NCBI RefSeq assembly: GCF_013363975.1 | Contig: NZ_JABWGN010000001.1 | Span: 708,646 to 772,645 of the forward strand | DNA length: 64,000 nucleotides | Source of the DNA: Nonomuraea montanisoli | GTDB taxonomy: Bacteria; Actinomycetota; Actinomycetes; Streptosporangiales; Streptosporangiaceae | Direction: 5' to 3' | Shown: in pieces, positions 46,235-58,834 of the stretch | How the letters are laid out: each line of letters begins with the position of its first letter | Position numbering within the stretch: the stretch's first letter is position 1 | Made by a program: the position numbers and the translations under genes | The notes under the pieces: generated by a model | The model's input: the letters and a program-made list of their open reading frames with translations, nothing else | Database searches by the model: none | Told to the model about the DNA's origin: nothing

Positions 46235-46633
46235 CTACCAGACGTAGGCGAGGACTTCCCCGCCCACACCACGCTTGCCGGCCTGCTTGTCGGTCATGAG
46301 GCCGGCGGACGTCGAGATGATCGCGACGCCGAGCCCGCCCAGGACCCGAGGCAGGTTGTCCTTCTTCGCGTACACCCGCAGACCGGGCTTGGAGACCCGG
46401 CGCAGGCCCGCGAGCGACCGCTCACGGGTCGGCCCGAACTTGAGCTCCACCACGAGGTTCTTGCCCACCTTGGCGTCCTCGACGGACCAAGACTGGATGT
46501 AGCCCTCCTGCTGGAGGATCTCGGCGATGTGCGCCTTGATCTTCGAATACGGCATCGACACACTCTCGTGGTACGCCGAGTTCGCATTCCGCAGACGCGT
46601 CAGCATGTCTGCGATGGGGTCGGTCATCGTCAT
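46235..46633 (-). CDS. rpsH: 30S ribosomal protein S8
   Basis: 132 residues, the standard length, from the ATG at 46633 (GAGGAAGG upstream); the longer frame is unsupported. [20 protein letters not shown] and the C-terminal [20 protein letters not shown] are diagnostic. In E. coli S8 represses the spc operon by binding mRNA. Confidence 0.97.
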   Translation of the reverse strand: MTMTDPIADMLTRLRNANSAYHESVSMPYSKIKAHIAEILQQEGYIQSWSVEDAKVGKNLVVELKFGPTRERSLAGLRRVSKPGLRVYAKKDNLPRVLGGLGVAIISTSAGLMTDKQAGKRGVGGEVLAYVW

Positions 46634-46785
46634 GGCCAGTGGCCTTCCTCGCCGCGGTTTCCAGTCGGCCAAGCATCGAGTGCGTGCGCACCGCTCTGCC
46701 GGTGGACCTTCGGCGTGGTCATGGAGGCTCTCGGCGAGAGCTTCCGGATTTGTCAGTGTTTCTCTATGTGCGGCCGGCAGCCCGT

Positions 46786-46810
46786 GGGGGCGACGTCACG
46801 CCGCCCCCAC
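46786..46810 (-). terminator. hairpin after rpsN (attenuator-like)
   Basis: TGGGGGCG and CGCCCCCA pair around a 9-nt loop, directly after the rpsN stop and ahead of rpsH across a 184-bp gap. It may mediate partial termination or feedback by S8. Confidence 0.5.
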
Positions 46811-46817
46811 AGGGTAA

Positions 46818-47003
46818 CTACCAGCTGGACTTGGTGATGCCAGGAAGCTCGCCCCGGTGTGCCATCTCACGGAAGCACACGCGGCACAGGCCGAACTTCC
46901 TGTAGACGGCGCGGGGACGACCGCAGCGCGAGCAACGGGTGTAGGCCCGGACCTCGAACTTCGGCTTGCGCTTAGCCTTGGCGATCAGCGACTTCTTCGC
47001 CAT
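46818..47003 (-). CDS. rpsN: 30S ribosomal protein S14, zinc-binding (type Z)
   Basis: 61 residues: [20 protein letters not shown] followed by the zinc ribbon [20 protein letters not shown] and [19 protein letters not shown]. Four Cys ligands are intact (CxxC ... CxxC), so it is the C+ form. Two bases after the rplE stop. Confidence 0.97.
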   Translation of the reverse strand: MAKKSLIAKAKRKPKFEVRAYTRCSRCGRPRAVYRKFGLCRVCFREMAHRGELPGITKSSW

Positions 47004-47005
47004 GA

Positions 47006-47581
47006 TCAGGCCTCCTTGAAGGGGAAGCCGAGGAGCTTCAGCAGCGCCCGGCCCTGGTCGTCGTTCTTCGCCGTGGTCACGACGGTGATGTCCATGCCTC
47101 GCGGCCGGTCGACCTTGTCCTGGTCGACCTCGTGGAACATGACCTGCTCGGTCAGACCGAACGTGTAGTTGCCGTTGCCGTCGAACTGCTTCGGCGACAG
47201 GCCACGGAAGTCACGGATGCGGGGCAGCGCCAGCGACAGCAGCCTGTCGAGGAACTCCCACATGCGGTCGCCGCGGAGCGTGACGTGCGCGCCGATCGGC
47301 ATGCCCTCGCGCAGCTTGAACTGGGCGATGGACTTGCGGGCCCGGACGACGGCCGGCTTCTGGCCGGTGATCACGGTGAGGTCGCGAACGGCGCCCTCGA
47401 TGAGCTTCGAGTCGCGAGCCGCCTCGCCGACACCCATGTTGACCTTGATCTTCACCAGGCCGGGGATCTGCATGACGTTCTCGATGCCGAACTGCTCGCG
47501 AAGCTGAGCCGCGATCTCCTCGCGGTACTTCGTCTTGAGGCGCGGCGTCGGGCGCTCGGTCTCGGTGGTGGTGGCAGTCAT
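47006..47581 (-). CDS. rplE: 50S ribosomal protein L5
   Basis: 191 residues: [60 protein letters not shown] and the C-terminal [20 protein letters not shown]. Binds 5S rRNA. The ATG overlaps the rplX stop by one base (TGATG). Confidence 0.97.
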   Translation of the reverse strand: MTATTTETERPTPRLKTKYREEIAAQLREQFGIENVMQIPGLVKIKVNMGVGEAARDSKLIEGAVRDLTVITGQKPAVVRARKSIAQFKLREGMPIGAHVTLRGDRMWEFLDRLLSLALPRIRDFRGLSPKQFDGNGNYTFGLTEQVMFHEVDQDKVDRPRGMDITVVTTAKNDDQGRALLKLLGFPFKEA

Positions 47582-47886
47582 CAGCTGTCCTCACCCGTCT
47601 CGTCGGCCTTCTTGTCGGCGGCCTTCTTGTCGGCGGGCTTGTCGTCCTTGAGCTTCTTCACGTTGCTCACGTGGATGGGGCCCTCCATGGTCTGCACGCC
47701 GCCCGTCTTGGCGCCGCGCGGACCCTGGTGGGTCTCCTTGGAGTGCTTCTTGAGCATGTTGACGCCCTCGACCACCACGCGGTCCCGGTCCGGGAGGGTG
47801 GCGATGACGTGACCCTTGGCGCCCTTGTCCTTGCCGGCGATGACCTGGACGAGGTCACCCTTCTTCACATGCAGCTGCTTGGGCAT
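47581..47886 (-). CDS. rplX: 50S ribosomal protein L24
   Basis: 101 residues. KOW motif at the N-terminus ([40 protein letters not shown]). The C-terminus has a Lys/Asp/Ala-rich tail ([19 protein letters not shown]) not typical of E. coli L24. ATG overlaps the rplN stop by one base (TAATG). Confidence 0.96.
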   Translation of the reverse strand: MPKQLHVKKGDLVQVIAGKDKGAKGHVIATLPDRDRVVVEGVNMLKKHSKETHQGPRGAKTGGVQTMEGPIHVSNVKKLKDDKPADKKAADKKADETGEDS

Positions 47887-48257
47887 TACAGCACCTCCGG
47901 GGCGAGCGAGATGATGCGCATGAACTTCTTGTCGCGCAGCTCGCGGCCGACCGGGCCGAAGATACGAGTGCCGCGAGGGTCACCGCTGTCCTTGATGATG
48001 ACGGCGGCGTTCTCGTCGAAGCGGATGTAGGAGCCGTCGGGCCGGCGGCGCTCCTTGACCGTGCGGACGATGACGGCCTTGACCACGTCGCCCTTCTTGA
48101 CGCCCGTGCTGCCCGGCAGCGCGTCCTTGACAGTGGCAACGATGACGTCGCCGATACCGGCGTAGCGTCGGCCCGAACCACCGAGAACACGGATGCAGAG
48201 AATCTCCTTGGCACCCGTGTTGTCGGCGACCTTGAGCCGCGACTCCTGCTGGATCAC
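47886..48257 (-). CDS. rplN: 50S ribosomal protein L14
   Basis: 123 residues: [63 protein letters not shown] start. The first gene after a 182-bp gap with a strong hairpin downstream of rpsQ, so it starts the spc segment. Confidence 0.97.
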   Translation of the reverse strand: MIQQESRLKVADNTGAKEILCIRVLGGSGRRYAGIGDVIVATVKDALPGSTGVKKGDVVKAVIVRTVKERRRPDGSYIRFDENAAVIIKDSGDPRGTRIFGPVGRELRDKKFMRIISLAPEVL

Positions 48258-48392
48258 GATTACTCCTGTTAGTCGCGCCGGTTCTCATCGCTGAGCCTGG
48301 CGGAACCGTCGGTTTCTTGGTCCTCCGGCCACAACTCCGTAGAGCCGCACCGCAGGCGACGCGGGAAGGTCCCACGTCCTTGGACACCGTCA

Positions 48393-48414
48393 TGGGGGGT
48401 GTCTCCACCCCCCA
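48393..48414 (-). terminator. hairpin between rpsQ and rplN
   Basis: TGGGGGGTG and CACCCCCCA form a 9-bp stem with a 4-nt loop, 25 nt past the rpsQ stop, at the S10/spc boundary. Terminator or attenuator. Confidence 0.65.
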
Positions 48415-48439
48415 CGAGGCGCGGTATATCCGAGAAGTC

Positions 48440-48730
48440 TTACTTGGCCTTCTCGAGGATCTCGACGACCCGCCACCGCTTGGTGGCGGAGAGCGGACGA
48501 GTCTCCATCAGAAGCACACGGTCGCCCACGCCGCAGGCGTTGGACTCGTCGTGCGCCTTGTACTTGGTCGTACGGCGGATGACCTTGCCGTACAGACGGT
48601 GCTTCACGCGGTCCTCGACGGCGACGACGACGGTCTTGTCCATCTTGTCGCTGACGACCAGGCCCTCGCGGACCTTGCGGAAGTTACGACCATCCTCGGT
48701 GGTGGTCTCGGTGGTCTCGGTCTCAGCCAT
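48440..48730 (-). CDS. rpsQ: 30S ribosomal protein S17
   Basis: 96 residues from the ATG at 48730, which overlaps the rpmC end by 8 nt. An acidic N-terminal stretch precedes [20 protein letters not shown] and [20 protein letters not shown]. Last gene of the S10 segment. Confidence 0.96.
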   Translation of the reverse strand: MAETETTETTTEDGRNFRKVREGLVVSDKMDKTVVVAVEDRVKHRLYGKVIRRTTKYKAHDESNACGVGDRVLLMETRPLSATKRWRVVEILEKAK

Positions 48731-48959
48731 CGCTCGTCTCCTTCTCGACCGTGACGATGCCGAGCTCACGCTCGCGCATCACGGTGTAGATACGGGCGAT
48801 CTCGCGGCGGACGGCGCGCAGCCGCCCGTGGCTCTCCAACTGACCGGTCGCCGCCTGGAAGCGGAGGTTGAACAGCTCCTCCTTGGCTTCCTTGAGCTTC
48901 TGGACCAGGGTGTCCTGGTCCTCCACCCGCAGCTCGCCGGCGGTCAGGCCCTTAGCCAT
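48723..48959 (-). CDS. rpmC: 50S ribosomal protein L29
   Basis: 78 residues from the ATG at 48959 (a GTG three bases earlier is possible): [40 protein letters not shown], and [21 protein letters not shown]29 lies at the peptide-exit tunnel. Its ATG overlaps the rplP stop by one base. Confidence 0.97.
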   Translation of the reverse strand: MAKGLTAGELRVEDQDTLVQKLKEAKEELFNLRFQAATGQLESHGRLRAVRREIARIYTVMRERELGIVTVEKETSDG

Positions 48960-49378
48960 CACGCCTCACCCACTTCACGCTTAACGATCTTGCACTTCAT
49001 CGGGAGCTTGTGGATCGCGCGCTGAAGCGCCTCGCGCGCGATCGGCTCCGCCACGCCGGACAGCTCGAACATCACGCGTCCGGGCTTGACGTTGGCGATC
49101 CACCACTCAGGGGAGCCCTTACCGGAACCCATGCGGGTCTCGGCCGGCTTCTTGGTGAGCGGACGGTCGGGGTAGATGTTGATCCACACCTTGCCGCCAC
49201 GACGGATGTGGCGGGTCATGGCGATACGAGCCGACTCGATCTGGCGGTTGGTCACGTAGGAGTGCTCAAGCGCCTGGATGCCGAACTCGCCGAACACGAC
49301 CCTGGTGCCGCCCTTGGCGGCTCCGCTGCGGTCAGGCCGGTGCTGCTTGCGGTGCTTGACCCTGCGCGGGATCAGCAT
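48959..49378 (-). CDS. rplP: 50S ribosomal protein L16
   Basis: 139 residues: [61 protein letters not shown]16 helps position A-site tRNA. ATG two bases after the rpsC stop. Confidence 0.97.
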   Translation of the reverse strand: MLIPRRVKHRKQHRPDRSGAAKGGTRVVFGEFGIQALEHSYVTNRQIESARIAMTRHIRRGGKVWINIYPDRPLTKKPAETRMGSGKGSPEWWIANVKPGRVMFELSGVAEPIAREALQRAIHKLPMKCKIVKREVGEA

Positions 49379-49380
49379 GG

Positions 49381-50223
49381 TCAGCTCCCTTCAGCACCCG
49401 GCTGCGCAGCCGGGCCGGTCTCGGGGGCGGCCTGCGCGGCCGCCTCGGTCCTGGGGGCGCGGTCACCGCGGCCGCCACCACGGCGGGCGCCACCGGCGCC
49501 ACCGCGGCGGGGACGGTCGCCGCCACCCCGACGGTCGTCACGCTCGCGACGCTGGCCGGCGCGGGCACCGGCAGCGGCCGCCTCACGCTCGGCGCGGCTC
49601 GTCGGAGCCTCGCCCTTGTAGATCCACACCTTCACGCCGATCCGGCCGAAGGTGGTACGGGCCTCGTAGAACCCGAAGTCGATGTCAGCGCGCAGCGTGT
49701 GCAGCGGCACACGACCCTCGCGGTAGAACTCCGACCTCGACATCTCAGCGCCGCCCAGACGACCCGAGCACTGCACTCGGATGCCCTTGGCGCCGCTCTT
49801 CATGGCCGACTGCATCGCCTTGCGCATGGCCCGCCGGAACGAGACACGGCTGGAGAGCTGCTCGGCGACACCCTGCGCGACGAGCTGGGCGTCGATCTCG
49901 GGGTTCTTCACCTCGAGGATGTTGAGCTGGACCTGCTTCTTGGTCAGCTTCTCCAGGTCGCCGCGGATGCGGTCGGCCTCCGCGCCGCGGCGGCCGATGA
50001 CGATGCCCGGACGCGCGGTGTGGATGTCGACCTGAACGCGGTCGGTCGTGCGCTCGATCTCCACCTTGGAGATGCCGGCCCGCTCCATGCCCTTCTGCAG
50101 CATGCGACGGATCGCCACGTCCTCGGCGACGTACGACTTGTACAGCTTGTCGGCGTACCACCGGCTCTTGAAGTCGGTCGTGATGCCGAGGCGGAACCCG
50201 TGCGGGTTAACCTTCTGGCCCAC
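49381..50223 (-). CDS. rpsC: 30S ribosomal protein S3 with RG-rich tail
   Basis: 280 residues from the GTG at 50223 ([20 protein letters not shown]); upstream codons are not conserved. The KH domain includes the motif [20 protein letters not shown]. After about residue 212 comes a tail of about 65 residues rich in Arg, Gly and Ala ([20 protein letters not shown]), longer than in E. coli S3 (233 residues). The GTG overlaps the rplV stop by one base. Confidence 0.97.
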   Translation of the reverse strand: MGQKVNPHGFRLGITTDFKSRWYADKLYKSYVAEDVAIRRMLQKGMERAGISKVEIERTTDRVQVDIHTARPGIVIGRRGAEADRIRGDLEKLTKKQVQLNILEVKNPEIDAQLVAQGVAEQLSSRVSFRRAMRKAMQSAMKSGAKGIRVQCSGRLGGAEMSRSEFYREGRVPLHTLRADIDFGFYEARTTFGRIGVKVWIYKGEAPTSRAEREAAAAGARAGQRRERDDRRGGGDRPRRGGAGGARRGGGRGDRAPRTEAAAQAAPETGPAAQPGAEGS

Positions 50224-50576
50224 TATCGGGTCCTTCCCTTCGGCTCGCGGGACTCCACGATCACAGTGATGTGGCTCGTCCGCTTGTTGATCCGATAGGC
50301 GCGACCCTGTGCACGCGGACGGAACCGCTTCAGCGTCGGGCCCTCGTCGACCCACGCCCGGCTGACGACGAGCGTCTGCGGGTCGAGGTCGAAGTTGTGC
50401 TCAGCGTTCGCCATCGCGCTGCTGAGCACCTTGTAAATCGGCTCGCTCGCCGTCTGGGGAGCGAACTGCAGCACGGCCTGCGCCTCCGAAGCGGGCAGCC
50501 CGCGAATAAGGTCCACCACACGGCGGGCCTTCTGGGGCGTGACGCGGACGAACCGCGCCTGAGCCCTGGCTTCCAT
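50223..50576 (-). CDS. rplV: 50S ribosomal protein L22
   Basis: 117 residues: [60 protein letters not shown]. The beta-hairpin reaches into the exit tunnel, the site of macrolide resistance changes in other species. Confidence 0.97.
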   Translation of the reverse strand: MEARAQARFVRVTPQKARRVVDLIRGLPASEAQAVLQFAPQTASEPIYKVLSSAMANAEHNFDLDPQTLVVSRAWVDEGPTLKRFRPRAQGRAYRINKRTSHITVIVESREPKGRTR

Positions 50577-50604
50577 CGCTTACTCCTCTGACTTCTGAAG
50601 GCTG

Positions 50605-50883
50605 CTATCGCCGGCTGCGGCGGTCTTCCTTGACGTGGCTGCGGAAGGTCCGCGTCGGGGCGAACTCTCCCAGCTTGTGGCCGATCATCGACTCGGTGAC
50701 GAACACCGGCACGTGCTTGCGGCCGTCGTGAACGGCGATCGTGTGACCGAGCATGTCGGGCACGATCATGGAGCGCCGCGACCACGTCTTGATGACGTTC
50801 TTGGTGCCCTTCTCGTTCTGGGCGTCCACCTTCTTCTGCAGGTGGTCGTCCACGAAGGGACCCTTCTTAAGGCTACGTGGCAT
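50605..50883 (-). CDS. rpsS: 30S ribosomal protein S19
   Basis: 92 residues: [63 protein letters not shown] 11 nt after rplB; rplV follows after 28 nt. Confidence 0.97.
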   Translation of the reverse strand: MPRSLKKGPFVDDHLQKKVDAQNEKGTKNVIKTWSRRSMIVPDMLGHTIAVHDGRKHVPVFVTESMIGHKLGEFAPTRTFRSHVKEDRRSRR

Positions 50884-50894
50884 TTCGGCTGCTC

Positions 50895-51731
50895 CTACCG
50901 CTTCTTCCTCTTGCTCCGACGACGGATGATCAGCCGGTCGCTGGACTTGTTGGCCTGGCGGGTGCGGCCCTCGGGCTTACCCTTGGGGTTCACCGGGTGG
51001 CGACCACCGGAGGTCTTGCCCTCACCACCACCGTGCGGGTGGTCGACGGGGTTCATCGCGACACCGCGGACGGTCGGGCGCTTGCCCTTCCACCTCATAC
51101 GGCCGGCCTTGCCCCAGTTGATGTTGGCCTGCTCGGCGTTGCCGACCTGACCGACCGTCGCCCGGCAGCGCACGTCGACCATGCGCATCTCACCGGACGG
51201 CATACGCAGCGTGGCGTACTGGCCTTCCTTCGCGAGCAGCTGGATCTGGGCGCCCGCGGAGCGACCGAGCTTGGCGCCGCCGCCCGGACGGAGCTCCACC
51301 GCGTGGATGAAGGTACCGGTCGGGATGTTGCGCAGCGGCAGGCAGTTGCCCGGCTTGATGTCGGCAGCGGGGCCGTTCTCGATGCGGTCGCCCTGCTTGA
51401 GGCCGGTCGGCGCGATGATGTAGCGCTTCTCGCCGTCGGCGTAGTGCAGCAGAGCGATGTTGGCGGTGCGGTTGGGGTCGTACTCGATGTGAGCGACCTT
51501 CGCCGGAATGCCGTCCTTGTCATGCCTACGGAAGTCGATGATCCGGTAGGCGCGCTTGTGACCGCCGCCCTGGTGGCGCGCGGTGACCCGGCCGTGTACG
51601 TTGCGGCCGCCCTTGTTGTGAAGGGGCGCAAGCAGCGACTTCTCGGGCGTGCTGCGCGTGATCTCGGAGAAGTCCGAGACACTCGAGCCGCGGCGACCCG
51701 GAGTCGTCGGCTTGTACTTACGGATGCCCAT
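50895..51731 (-). CDS. rplB: 50S ribosomal protein L2
   Basis: 278 residues, normal length: [60 protein letters not shown]. The His-containing loop near the C-terminus is required for peptidyl transfer. ATG after a 105-bp gap that contains a GAAA-loop hairpin. Confidence 0.97.
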   Translation of the reverse strand: MGIRKYKPTTPGRRGSSVSDFSEITRSTPEKSLLAPLHNKGGRNVHGRVTARHQGGGHKRAYRIIDFRRHDKDGIPAKVAHIEYDPNRTANIALLHYADGEKRYIIAPTGLKQGDRIENGPAADIKPGNCLPLRNIPTGTFIHAVELRPGGGAKLGRSAGAQIQLLAKEGQYATLRMPSGEMRMVDVRCRATVGQVGNAEQANINWGKAGRMRWKGKRPTVRGVAMNPVDHPHGGGEGKTSGGRHPVNPKGKPEGRTRQANKSSDRLIIRRRSKRKKR

Positions 51732-51803
51732 CTTTTTCGTTCATCCTTCGTCGGTTACATGGGTGAGCCCGCCGCACCGAAGTGCGACGGTCTCGATCCC
51801 TCA

Positions 51804-51819
51804 CGGGCCTTTCGGCCCG
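51804..51819 (-). other. GAAA-capped hairpin between rplW and rplB
   Basis: On the transcript, CGGGCC-GAAA-GGCCCG forms a 6-bp stem with a GNRA tetraloop, 17 nt after the rplW stop. Probably an mRNA-stability or attenuation element. Confidence 0.5.
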
Positions 51820-51836
51820 CTCTCTTTCTGTGGCTG

Positions 51837-52139
51837 CTAGCCGATCTGACCGAAGATGTCGATCCGATCGCCCTCGACCAGGCACACGATCGCGCGCTTG
51901 GTGTCGGGACGCTTGCCGTAACCGGTGCGGGTGCGCTTGCGCTTGCCCTGCCGGTTGATCGTGTTCACGCTGGTGACCTTGACCCCGAAGATCTGCTCGA
52001 CGGCGATCTTGACCTGGGTCTTGTTCGCGGTCTTCTTCACCAGGAACGTGTACTTGTTGTTCTCATCGATCAGGCCGTAGCTCTTCTCGGAGACGACCGG
52101 CTTGATGATGATGTCGCGCGGGTCGGCGATCTTCTCCAT
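51837..52139 (-). CDS. rplW: 50S ribosomal protein L23
   Basis: 100 residues: [60 protein letters not shown]. Docking site for trigger factor and SRP at the tunnel exit. ATG overlaps the rplD stop by one base. Confidence 0.97.
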   Translation of the reverse strand: MEKIADPRDIIIKPVVSEKSYGLIDENNKYTFLVKKTANKTQVKIAVEQIFGVKVTSVNTINRQGKRKRTRTGYGKRPDTKRAIVCLVEGDRIDIFGQIG

Positions 52140-52801
52140 CAGGCGTCTTCCTTCTCACTCTGAGCTGCCGCCTGAGCCGACAGCCGCGCCACGACCTGGT
52201 CGTAGGCCTCACGGGTGAAGACCACGTCGTCGTGGCAGAGCACGTCGTAGGTGTTGAGCTGCCCGGCGTCCAGCAGGTGGACCTCCGGAGCGTTGCGCAG
52301 GCTCAGCCACGTGCGCTCGTCGGCCTCGTCGACCACGACGAGCACGGTACGGGCCTGAGTGATCTTGCGCAGGGCCTGCAGGGCCGCCTTGGTCTTGGGC
52401 GTCTCGCCCTCGACCAGACCGCTCACCACGTGCACGCGACCGCCGCCGGCCCGGTCCGACAGGGCGCCGCGCAGGGCGGCGGCCTTCATCTTCTTGGGCG
52501 TGCGCTGCGAGTAGTCGCGCGGCACCGGGCCGTGGACGACGCCACCGCCGGCGAACTGCGGAGCGCGGGTCGAGCCCTGACGGGCGCGGCCGGTGCCCTT
52601 CTGGCGGTACGGCTTCTTGCCGCCGCCGCTGACCTCACCGCGGGTCTTGGCCTTGTGGGTGCCCTGCCGGCGAGCGGCGAGCTGAGCCACGACCACCTGG
52701 TGGATCAGAGGAATGTTGACCTTCGTGCCGAAAATGTCCTCAGGCAGGTCGACGGTGCCCGTCTTGGTCCCGCTGGCGTCGAGGACGTCAATGCTGGTCA
52801 C
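52139..52801 (-). CDS. rplD: 50S ribosomal protein L4
   Basis: 220 residues: [61 protein letters not shown]4 is the autoregulator of the S10 operon in E. coli. GTG start overlaps the rplC stop by four bases. Confidence 0.97.
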   Translation of the reverse strand: MTSIDVLDASGTKTGTVDLPEDIFGTKVNIPLIHQVVVAQLAARRQGTHKAKTRGEVSGGGKKPYRQKGTGRARQGSTRAPQFAGGGVVHGPVPRDYSQRTPKKMKAAALRGALSDRAGGGRVHVVSGLVEGETPKTKAALQALRKITQARTVLVVVDEADERTWLSLRNAPEVHLLDAGQLNTYDVLCHDDVVFTREAYDQVVARLSAQAAAQSEKEDA

Positions 52802-53451
52802 TTGGCAGCCCCCTTCTTGGCAGCGGTGCGGACGAGGACCAGGCTGCCGTTGGCGCCGGGAATCGCACCCTTGATGAGGATGAGACCCTTCTCGGCGTCG
52901 ACGGCGTGAACCTTGAGGCTCTGCACAGTGGTGCGGACGTTACCCATCCGACCAGCCATGCGCAGGCCCTTGAACACGCGGCCCGGGGTGGCGCAGCCAC
53001 CGATGGAACCCGGCGAGCGGTGCTTGCGCTGCGTACCGTGCGACGCGCCCAGACCACCGAAGCCGTGCCGCTTCATGACACCGGCGAAGCCCTTGCCCTT
53101 GCTCTTGCCCGTCACGTCGACGAACTGGCCGGCCTCGAAGGTGTCGGCCAGCAGCTCCTGGCCCAGGGTGTAGTCGCTCGCGTCGTCGGTGCGGATCTCC
53201 GCGAAGTAACGGCGCGGGGTGATGTCGTGCTTGCGCAGGTAGTCGCCGAGCGGCTTGTTGACCTTCCGGGGGTCGACCTGCCCGAAGCCGAGCTGGACGG
53301 CGGCGTAGCCGTCCTTCTCCACGGTGCGGACGCGGGTCACCACACACGGACCGGCCTCGACCACGGTGACCGGTACGAGCCGGTTGTCCGCGTCGAAGAC
53401 CTGGGTCATGCCGAGCTTCTTGCCCAGGACGCCCTTGATCGTCTTAGCCAT
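52798..53451 (-). CDS. rplC: 50S ribosomal protein L3
   Basis: 217 residues: [61 protein letters not shown]3 loop reaches the peptidyl-transferase centre. ATG 14 nt after the rpsJ stop. Confidence 0.97.
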   Translation of the reverse strand: MAKTIKGVLGKKLGMTQVFDADNRLVPVTVVEAGPCVVTRVRTVEKDGYAAVQLGFGQVDPRKVNKPLGDYLRKHDITPRRYFAEIRTDDASDYTLGQELLADTFEAGQFVDVTGKSKGKGFAGVMKRHGFGGLGASHGTQRKHRSPGSIGGCATPGRVFKGLRMAGRMGNVRTTVQSLKVHAVDAEKGLILIKGAIPGANGSLVLVRTAAKKGAAK

Positions 53452-53465
53452 GTCAGTGTGATCCC

Positions 53466-53774
53466 TCAGAGCTTGATCGAAATGTCGACGCCCGCGGGGA
53501 GGTCGAGCCGCATGAGCGAGTCGACGGTCTTGGGCGTCGGGTCGATGATGTCAATCAGCCGCTTGTGCGTGCGCATCTCGAAGTGCTCGCGGCTGTCCTT
53601 GTACTTGTGCGGCGAGCGGATGACGCAGTACACGTTCTTCTCGGTCGGCAGCGGCACCGGGCCCGCGACCTTCGCGCCAGTCCGCGTCACCGTCTCGACG
53701 ATCTTCTTGGCCGAAACGTCGATGACCTCGTGGTCATAGGCCTTGAGCCGAATGCGGATCTTCTGTCCCGCCAT
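53466..53774 (-). CDS. rpsJ: 30S ribosomal protein S10
   Basis: 102 residues, normal length: [60 protein letters not shown]. It also acts as NusE in transcription antitermination. First gene of the S10 operon; a long leader region lies upstream. Confidence 0.97.
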   Translation of the reverse strand: MAGQKIRIRLKAYDHEVIDVSAKKIVETVTRTGAKVAGPVPLPTEKNVYCVIRSPHKYKDSREHFEMRTHKRLIDIIDPTPKTVDSLMRLDLPAGVDISIKL

Positions 53775-53897
53775 AGTGGCCTCGGTGTCCTTCGCTGTCG
53801 TCTGAAAAAGTATCGTGCGGCCGGCGGCCGCTGATTGCTGCGGGCGTGAACCCGCGAAGCCCCACGTGACAGACGCAGATGATCTGCCGATTCTTCC

Positions 53898-53945
53898 GTG
53901 ATCCGGCAGTTACTTCGGTCACTGCCGAAGGAACTGCGAGATCAC
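53898..53945 (-). promoter_or_regulatory. long imperfect stem upstream of rpsJ, possible S10 leader
   Basis: The 21-nt arms 53898-53918 and 53925-53945 pair at 18 positions around a 6-nt loop; core pairs are GTGATC with GATCAC, GCAGTT with AACTGC and CTTCGG with CCGAAG. Located about 125 nt upstream of rpsJ and not tied to any stop codon. It may be a leader control element or an operator. Confidence 0.5.
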
Positions 53946-54000
53946 GGCTTGCGTGGGGGGCGGACCGGAGCCTTATGGCTCCTGCCCTGTTCGTGGTGCG

Positions 54001-54030
54001 GCGGTCGGCCCCGACGTGGGGGCCGACCGC
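54001..54030 (-). terminator. terminator after tuf
   Basis: GCGGTCGGCCCC and GGGGCCGACCGC form a perfect 12-bp stem with a 6-nt loop, 15 nt beyond the tuf stop. It ends the str operon. Confidence 0.8.
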
Positions 54031-54045
54031 CACCCCGCGATCGAA

Positions 54046-55239
54046 CTACTTGATGATCTTCGTGACCCGACCGGCGCCGACGGTGCGGCCACCCTCACGG
54101 ATCGCGAACTTGAGGCCTTCCTCCATGGCGATGGGCTGGATCAGCTCAACGCGCATCTCGGTGTTGTCGCCCGGCATGACCATCTCGGTGCCCTCGGGGA
54201 GGTGCACGACACCGGTCACGTCAGTCGTACGGAAGTAGAACTGCGGGCGGTAGTTGTTGAAGAACGGCGTGTGGCGGCCGCCCTCGTCCTTGGACAGGAT
54301 GTAGACCTGGCCCTCGAACTCGGTGTGCGGGGTCGTCGTGCCCGGCTTGATGATGCACTGGCCGCGCTCGACGTCGTCGCGCTTGATGCCACGGAGCAGC
54401 AGGGCGGCGTTGTCGCCCGCGTGACCCTCGTCGAGCATCTTGTTGAACATCTCGATGCTGGTGACGGTGGTGGTCGTCTTCTCCGGCTTGATGCCGATGA
54501 TGTCGACCTGCTCGTTGACCTTGACGATGCCGCGCTCGATACGGCCGGTGACGACCGTGCCGCGACCGGTGATCGAGAAGACGTCCTCGACCGGCATGAG
54601 GAACGGCTTCTCCGTCTCACGCGGGGGCTCGGGCACGTTCTCGTCGACGGCGTTCATCAGCTCGATGATGCTGTCGGCCCACTTCTCGTCGCCCTCAAGA
54701 GCCTTGAGCGCGGAGACGCGGACGACCGGCAGGTCGTCGCCGGGGAACTCCTGAGCGGACAGGAGCTCGCGGACCTCGAGCTCGACGAGCTCCAGGATCT
54801 CCTCGTCGTCCACCATGTCCGACTTGTTGAGGGCCACGACGATGTAGGGGACGCCGACCTGGCGGGCCAGGAGGACGTGCTCCTTCGTCTGCGGCATCGG
54901 GCCGTCGGTGGCGGCGACCACGAGGATCGCGCCGTCCATCTGAGCGGCACCGGTGATCATGTTCTTCACGTAGTCGGCGTGACCGGGGCAGTCCACGTGG
55001 GCGTAGTGGCGCTTCTCGGTCTGGTACTCGACGTGCGCGATGGAGATCGTAATGCCGCGGGCCTTCTCCTCGGGCGCCTTGTCGATCTTGTCGAACGGCG
55101 TGGCCTGGTTCAGCTCGGGGTAACGGTCGTGGAGCACCTTGGTGATCGCCGCGGTCAGCGTGGTCTTACCGTGGTCGATATGCCCAATGGTGCCGATGTT
55201 CATGTGCGGCTTGTTCCGCTCGAACTTGGCCTTGCCCAC
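54046..55239 (-). CDS. tuf: elongation factor Tu
   Basis: 397 residues, the standard length, from the GTG at 55239 with AAGGAGA upstream. GTP-binding motifs GHIDHGKT (19-26), DCPGHADY and NKSD, then [14 protein letters not shown] and [15 protein letters not shown]. Delivers aminoacyl-tRNA. Residues at elfamycin-contact sites look like the ordinary sensitive form ([25 protein letters not shown]). Separated from fusA by 163 bp with a weak hairpin, so it may also have its own promoter. Confidence 0.98.
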   Translation of the reverse strand: MGKAKFERNKPHMNIGTIGHIDHGKTTLTAAITKVLHDRYPELNQATPFDKIDKAPEEKARGITISIAHVEYQTEKRHYAHVDCPGHADYVKNMITGAAQMDGAILVVAATDGPMPQTKEHVLLARQVGVPYIVVALNKSDMVDDEEILELVELEVRELLSAQEFPGDDLPVVRVSALKALEGDEKWADSIIELMNAVDENVPEPPRETEKPFLMPVEDVFSITGRGTVVTGRIERGIVKVNEQVDIIGIKPEKTTTTVTSIEMFNKMLDEGHAGDNAALLLRGIKRDDVERGQCIIKPGTTTPHTEFEGQVYILSKDEGGRHTPFFNNYRPQFYFRTTDVTGVVHLPEGTEMVMPGDNTEMRVELIQPIAMEEGLKFAIREGGRTVGAGRVTKIIK

Positions 55240-55402
55240 TGGTTCTCTCCTTGAGAATCTGTGACTTTCGTCTGCACACACGGGCCCGGGACTTCCCGAA
55301 CCCCTAGGCGGTGGGGCGGCTCACACCACCCCACCAGAGGCCGTGGCCTCCTCGATGGCCGGGCGCCGGCGAACCGACGCCCCGCCTCGTGGGGTCCCGG
55401 GA

Positions 55403-57502
<2,100 letters not shown>

Positions 57503-57541
57503 TTCTCTCGCGTCCTCGTCGTCTCGTCGAACCCGCCGGGG

Positions 57542-58012
57542 TTACCAGCGGTAGTGGGCGAAGGCCTTGTTGGACTCGGCCATCTTGTGGGTGTCCTCGC
57601 GCTTCTTCACGCTCGCCCCGAGGCCGTTGCTGGCGTCGAGGAGCTCGTTCATGAGGCGCTCGGTCATGGTCTTCTCGCGGCGGGCGCGGGAGTACTGCAC
57701 CAGCCAGCGCAGGGCCAGGGTGGTGCTGCGCGCGGCGCGCACCTCGACCGGCACCTGGTAGGTCGCGCCACCGACGCGGCGGCTGCGAACCTCGAGGGTC
57801 GGCTTGACGTTGTCAAGCGCGCGCTTGAGGGTGACGACCGGGTCGTTGCCCGTCTTGTCCCTGCAGCCCTCGAGGGCGCCGTAGACGATCGACTGCGCGA
57901 TGGAGCGCTTGCCGTCCAGAAGCACCTTGTTGATCAGGGCGGTGACCAGCGGCGAGCTGTAAACCGGGTCAGCCATGAGCTGACGACGGCCAGGAGAACC
58001 CTTGCGAGGCAT
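57542..58012 (-). CDS. rpsG: 30S ribosomal protein S7
   Basis: 156 residues, normal length: [61 protein letters not shown]7 starts assembly of the 30S head. ATG two bases after the rpsL stop. Confidence 0.97.
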   Translation of the reverse strand: MPRKGSPGRRQLMADPVYSSPLVTALINKVLLDGKRSIAQSIVYGALEGCRDKTGNDPVVTLKRALDNVKPTLEVRSRRVGGATYQVPVEVRAARSTTLALRWLVQYSRARREKTMTERLMNELLDASNGLGASVKKREDTHKMAESNKAFAHYRW

Positions 58013-58014
58013 TG

Positions 58015-58389
58015 TTAGCTCTTCTCCTTCTTCGCGCCGTAGCGGCTACGGGCCTGCTTGCGGTTGCGGACACCCTGGGTGTCGAGCGAACCACGGATGA
58101 TCTTGTAGCGAACACCCGGCAGGTCCTTCACACGACCGCCACGCACGAGCACGATGGAGTGCTCCTGCAGGTTGTGACCCACACCGGGGATGTAGGCCGT
58201 GACCTCGATGCCGTTGGTGAGCCGCACACGGGCCACCTTGCGCAGTGCCGAGTTGGGCTTCTTCGGGGTCGTGGTGTAGACGCGCTGGCACACGCCGCGT
58301 CGCTGCGGACTCCCCTTGAGGGCAGGAGTCTTGGTCTTTGAGACCTTGTCCTGCCGGCCCTTGCGGACCAACTGCTGAATAGTGGGCAC
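58015..58389 (-). CDS. rpsL: 30S ribosomal protein S12
   Basis: 124 residues, the family length, from a GTG at 58389 with GGAG 5 nt upstream; a GTG two codons earlier is less well placed. [18 protein letters not shown] opens the protein. The decoding motifs [18 protein letters not shown] and [18 protein letters not shown] carry the wild-type Lys residues associated with streptomycin sensitivity. First gene of the str operon. Confidence 0.97.
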   Translation of the reverse strand: MPTIQQLVRKGRQDKVSKTKTPALKGSPQRRGVCQRVYTTTPKKPNSALRKVARVRLTNGIEVTAYIPGVGHNLQEHSIVLVRGGRVKDLPGVRYKIIRGSLDTQGVRNRKQARSRYGAKKEKS

Positions 58390-58613
58390 TGCCACTCCGT
58401 TCGTGCCTTGGCCGGTGTTACGTCAGTTGTGCGAATCGCAGGTACTGCCGGTGTCATGACCTGCTGTTCTTGCCTCCCCCCGCGCCCCCGCGCTCGGGCG
58501 TGTCGCGCTGTTCGCACAGACACATCCGGGTGGGTTACGAGCCAGGAAGCCGTCCCGCGCTCCCAAAACGAGCGCACGGTCGAGAGCCCGCATAGTAACG
58601 GGCACGATGCTCA

Positions 58614-58642
58614 AGACTACCTAGGTCGCTGCGACACGTCAA
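58614..58642 (-). promoter_or_regulatory. rpsL promoter candidate
   Basis: On the minus strand TTGACG (58637-58642), a 17-nt spacer and TAGTCT (58614-58619) match the vegetative consensus. It lies about 225 nt upstream of rpsL. Confidence 0.6.
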
Positions 58643-58809
58643 AGCGGCGCGGCAAAGCGGACAAGGCTCGCCACTCCGGATCGCAGAGGCCGTTCATCAA
58701 GGCCCGGGACTACTACTGCTCCGCACCCATGATATCCGGCCCGCACAGCGTTTCGCCGTGGTTCCCGTCACATCGATGACCGAAAACCCTTGATCGCATA
58801 TCGAATATC

Positions 58810-58834
58810 GTTACTATCGTTTATCGATAGCAAC
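58810..58834. promoter_or_regulatory. inverted repeat upstream of DUF2975/HTH genes
   Basis: CTATCG, 5 nt, CGATAG with outer GTT and AAC also pairing (one mismatch), in an AT-rich tract just before the pair. A plausible autoregulatory operator for the HTH protein. Confidence 0.5.

Larger units (their letters stand above)
53775..54045. other. tuf-rpsJ intergenic region
   Basis: About 270 bp. It contains, from the tuf side, a strong terminator (54001-54030), a small 6-bp hairpin (53967-53982, GGAGCC-TTAT-GGCTCC), a long imperfect stem (53898-53945) and a GATACT box on the minus strand (53809-53814) that could be a -10 for rpsJ, though no good -35 is seen. Confidence 0.5.
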
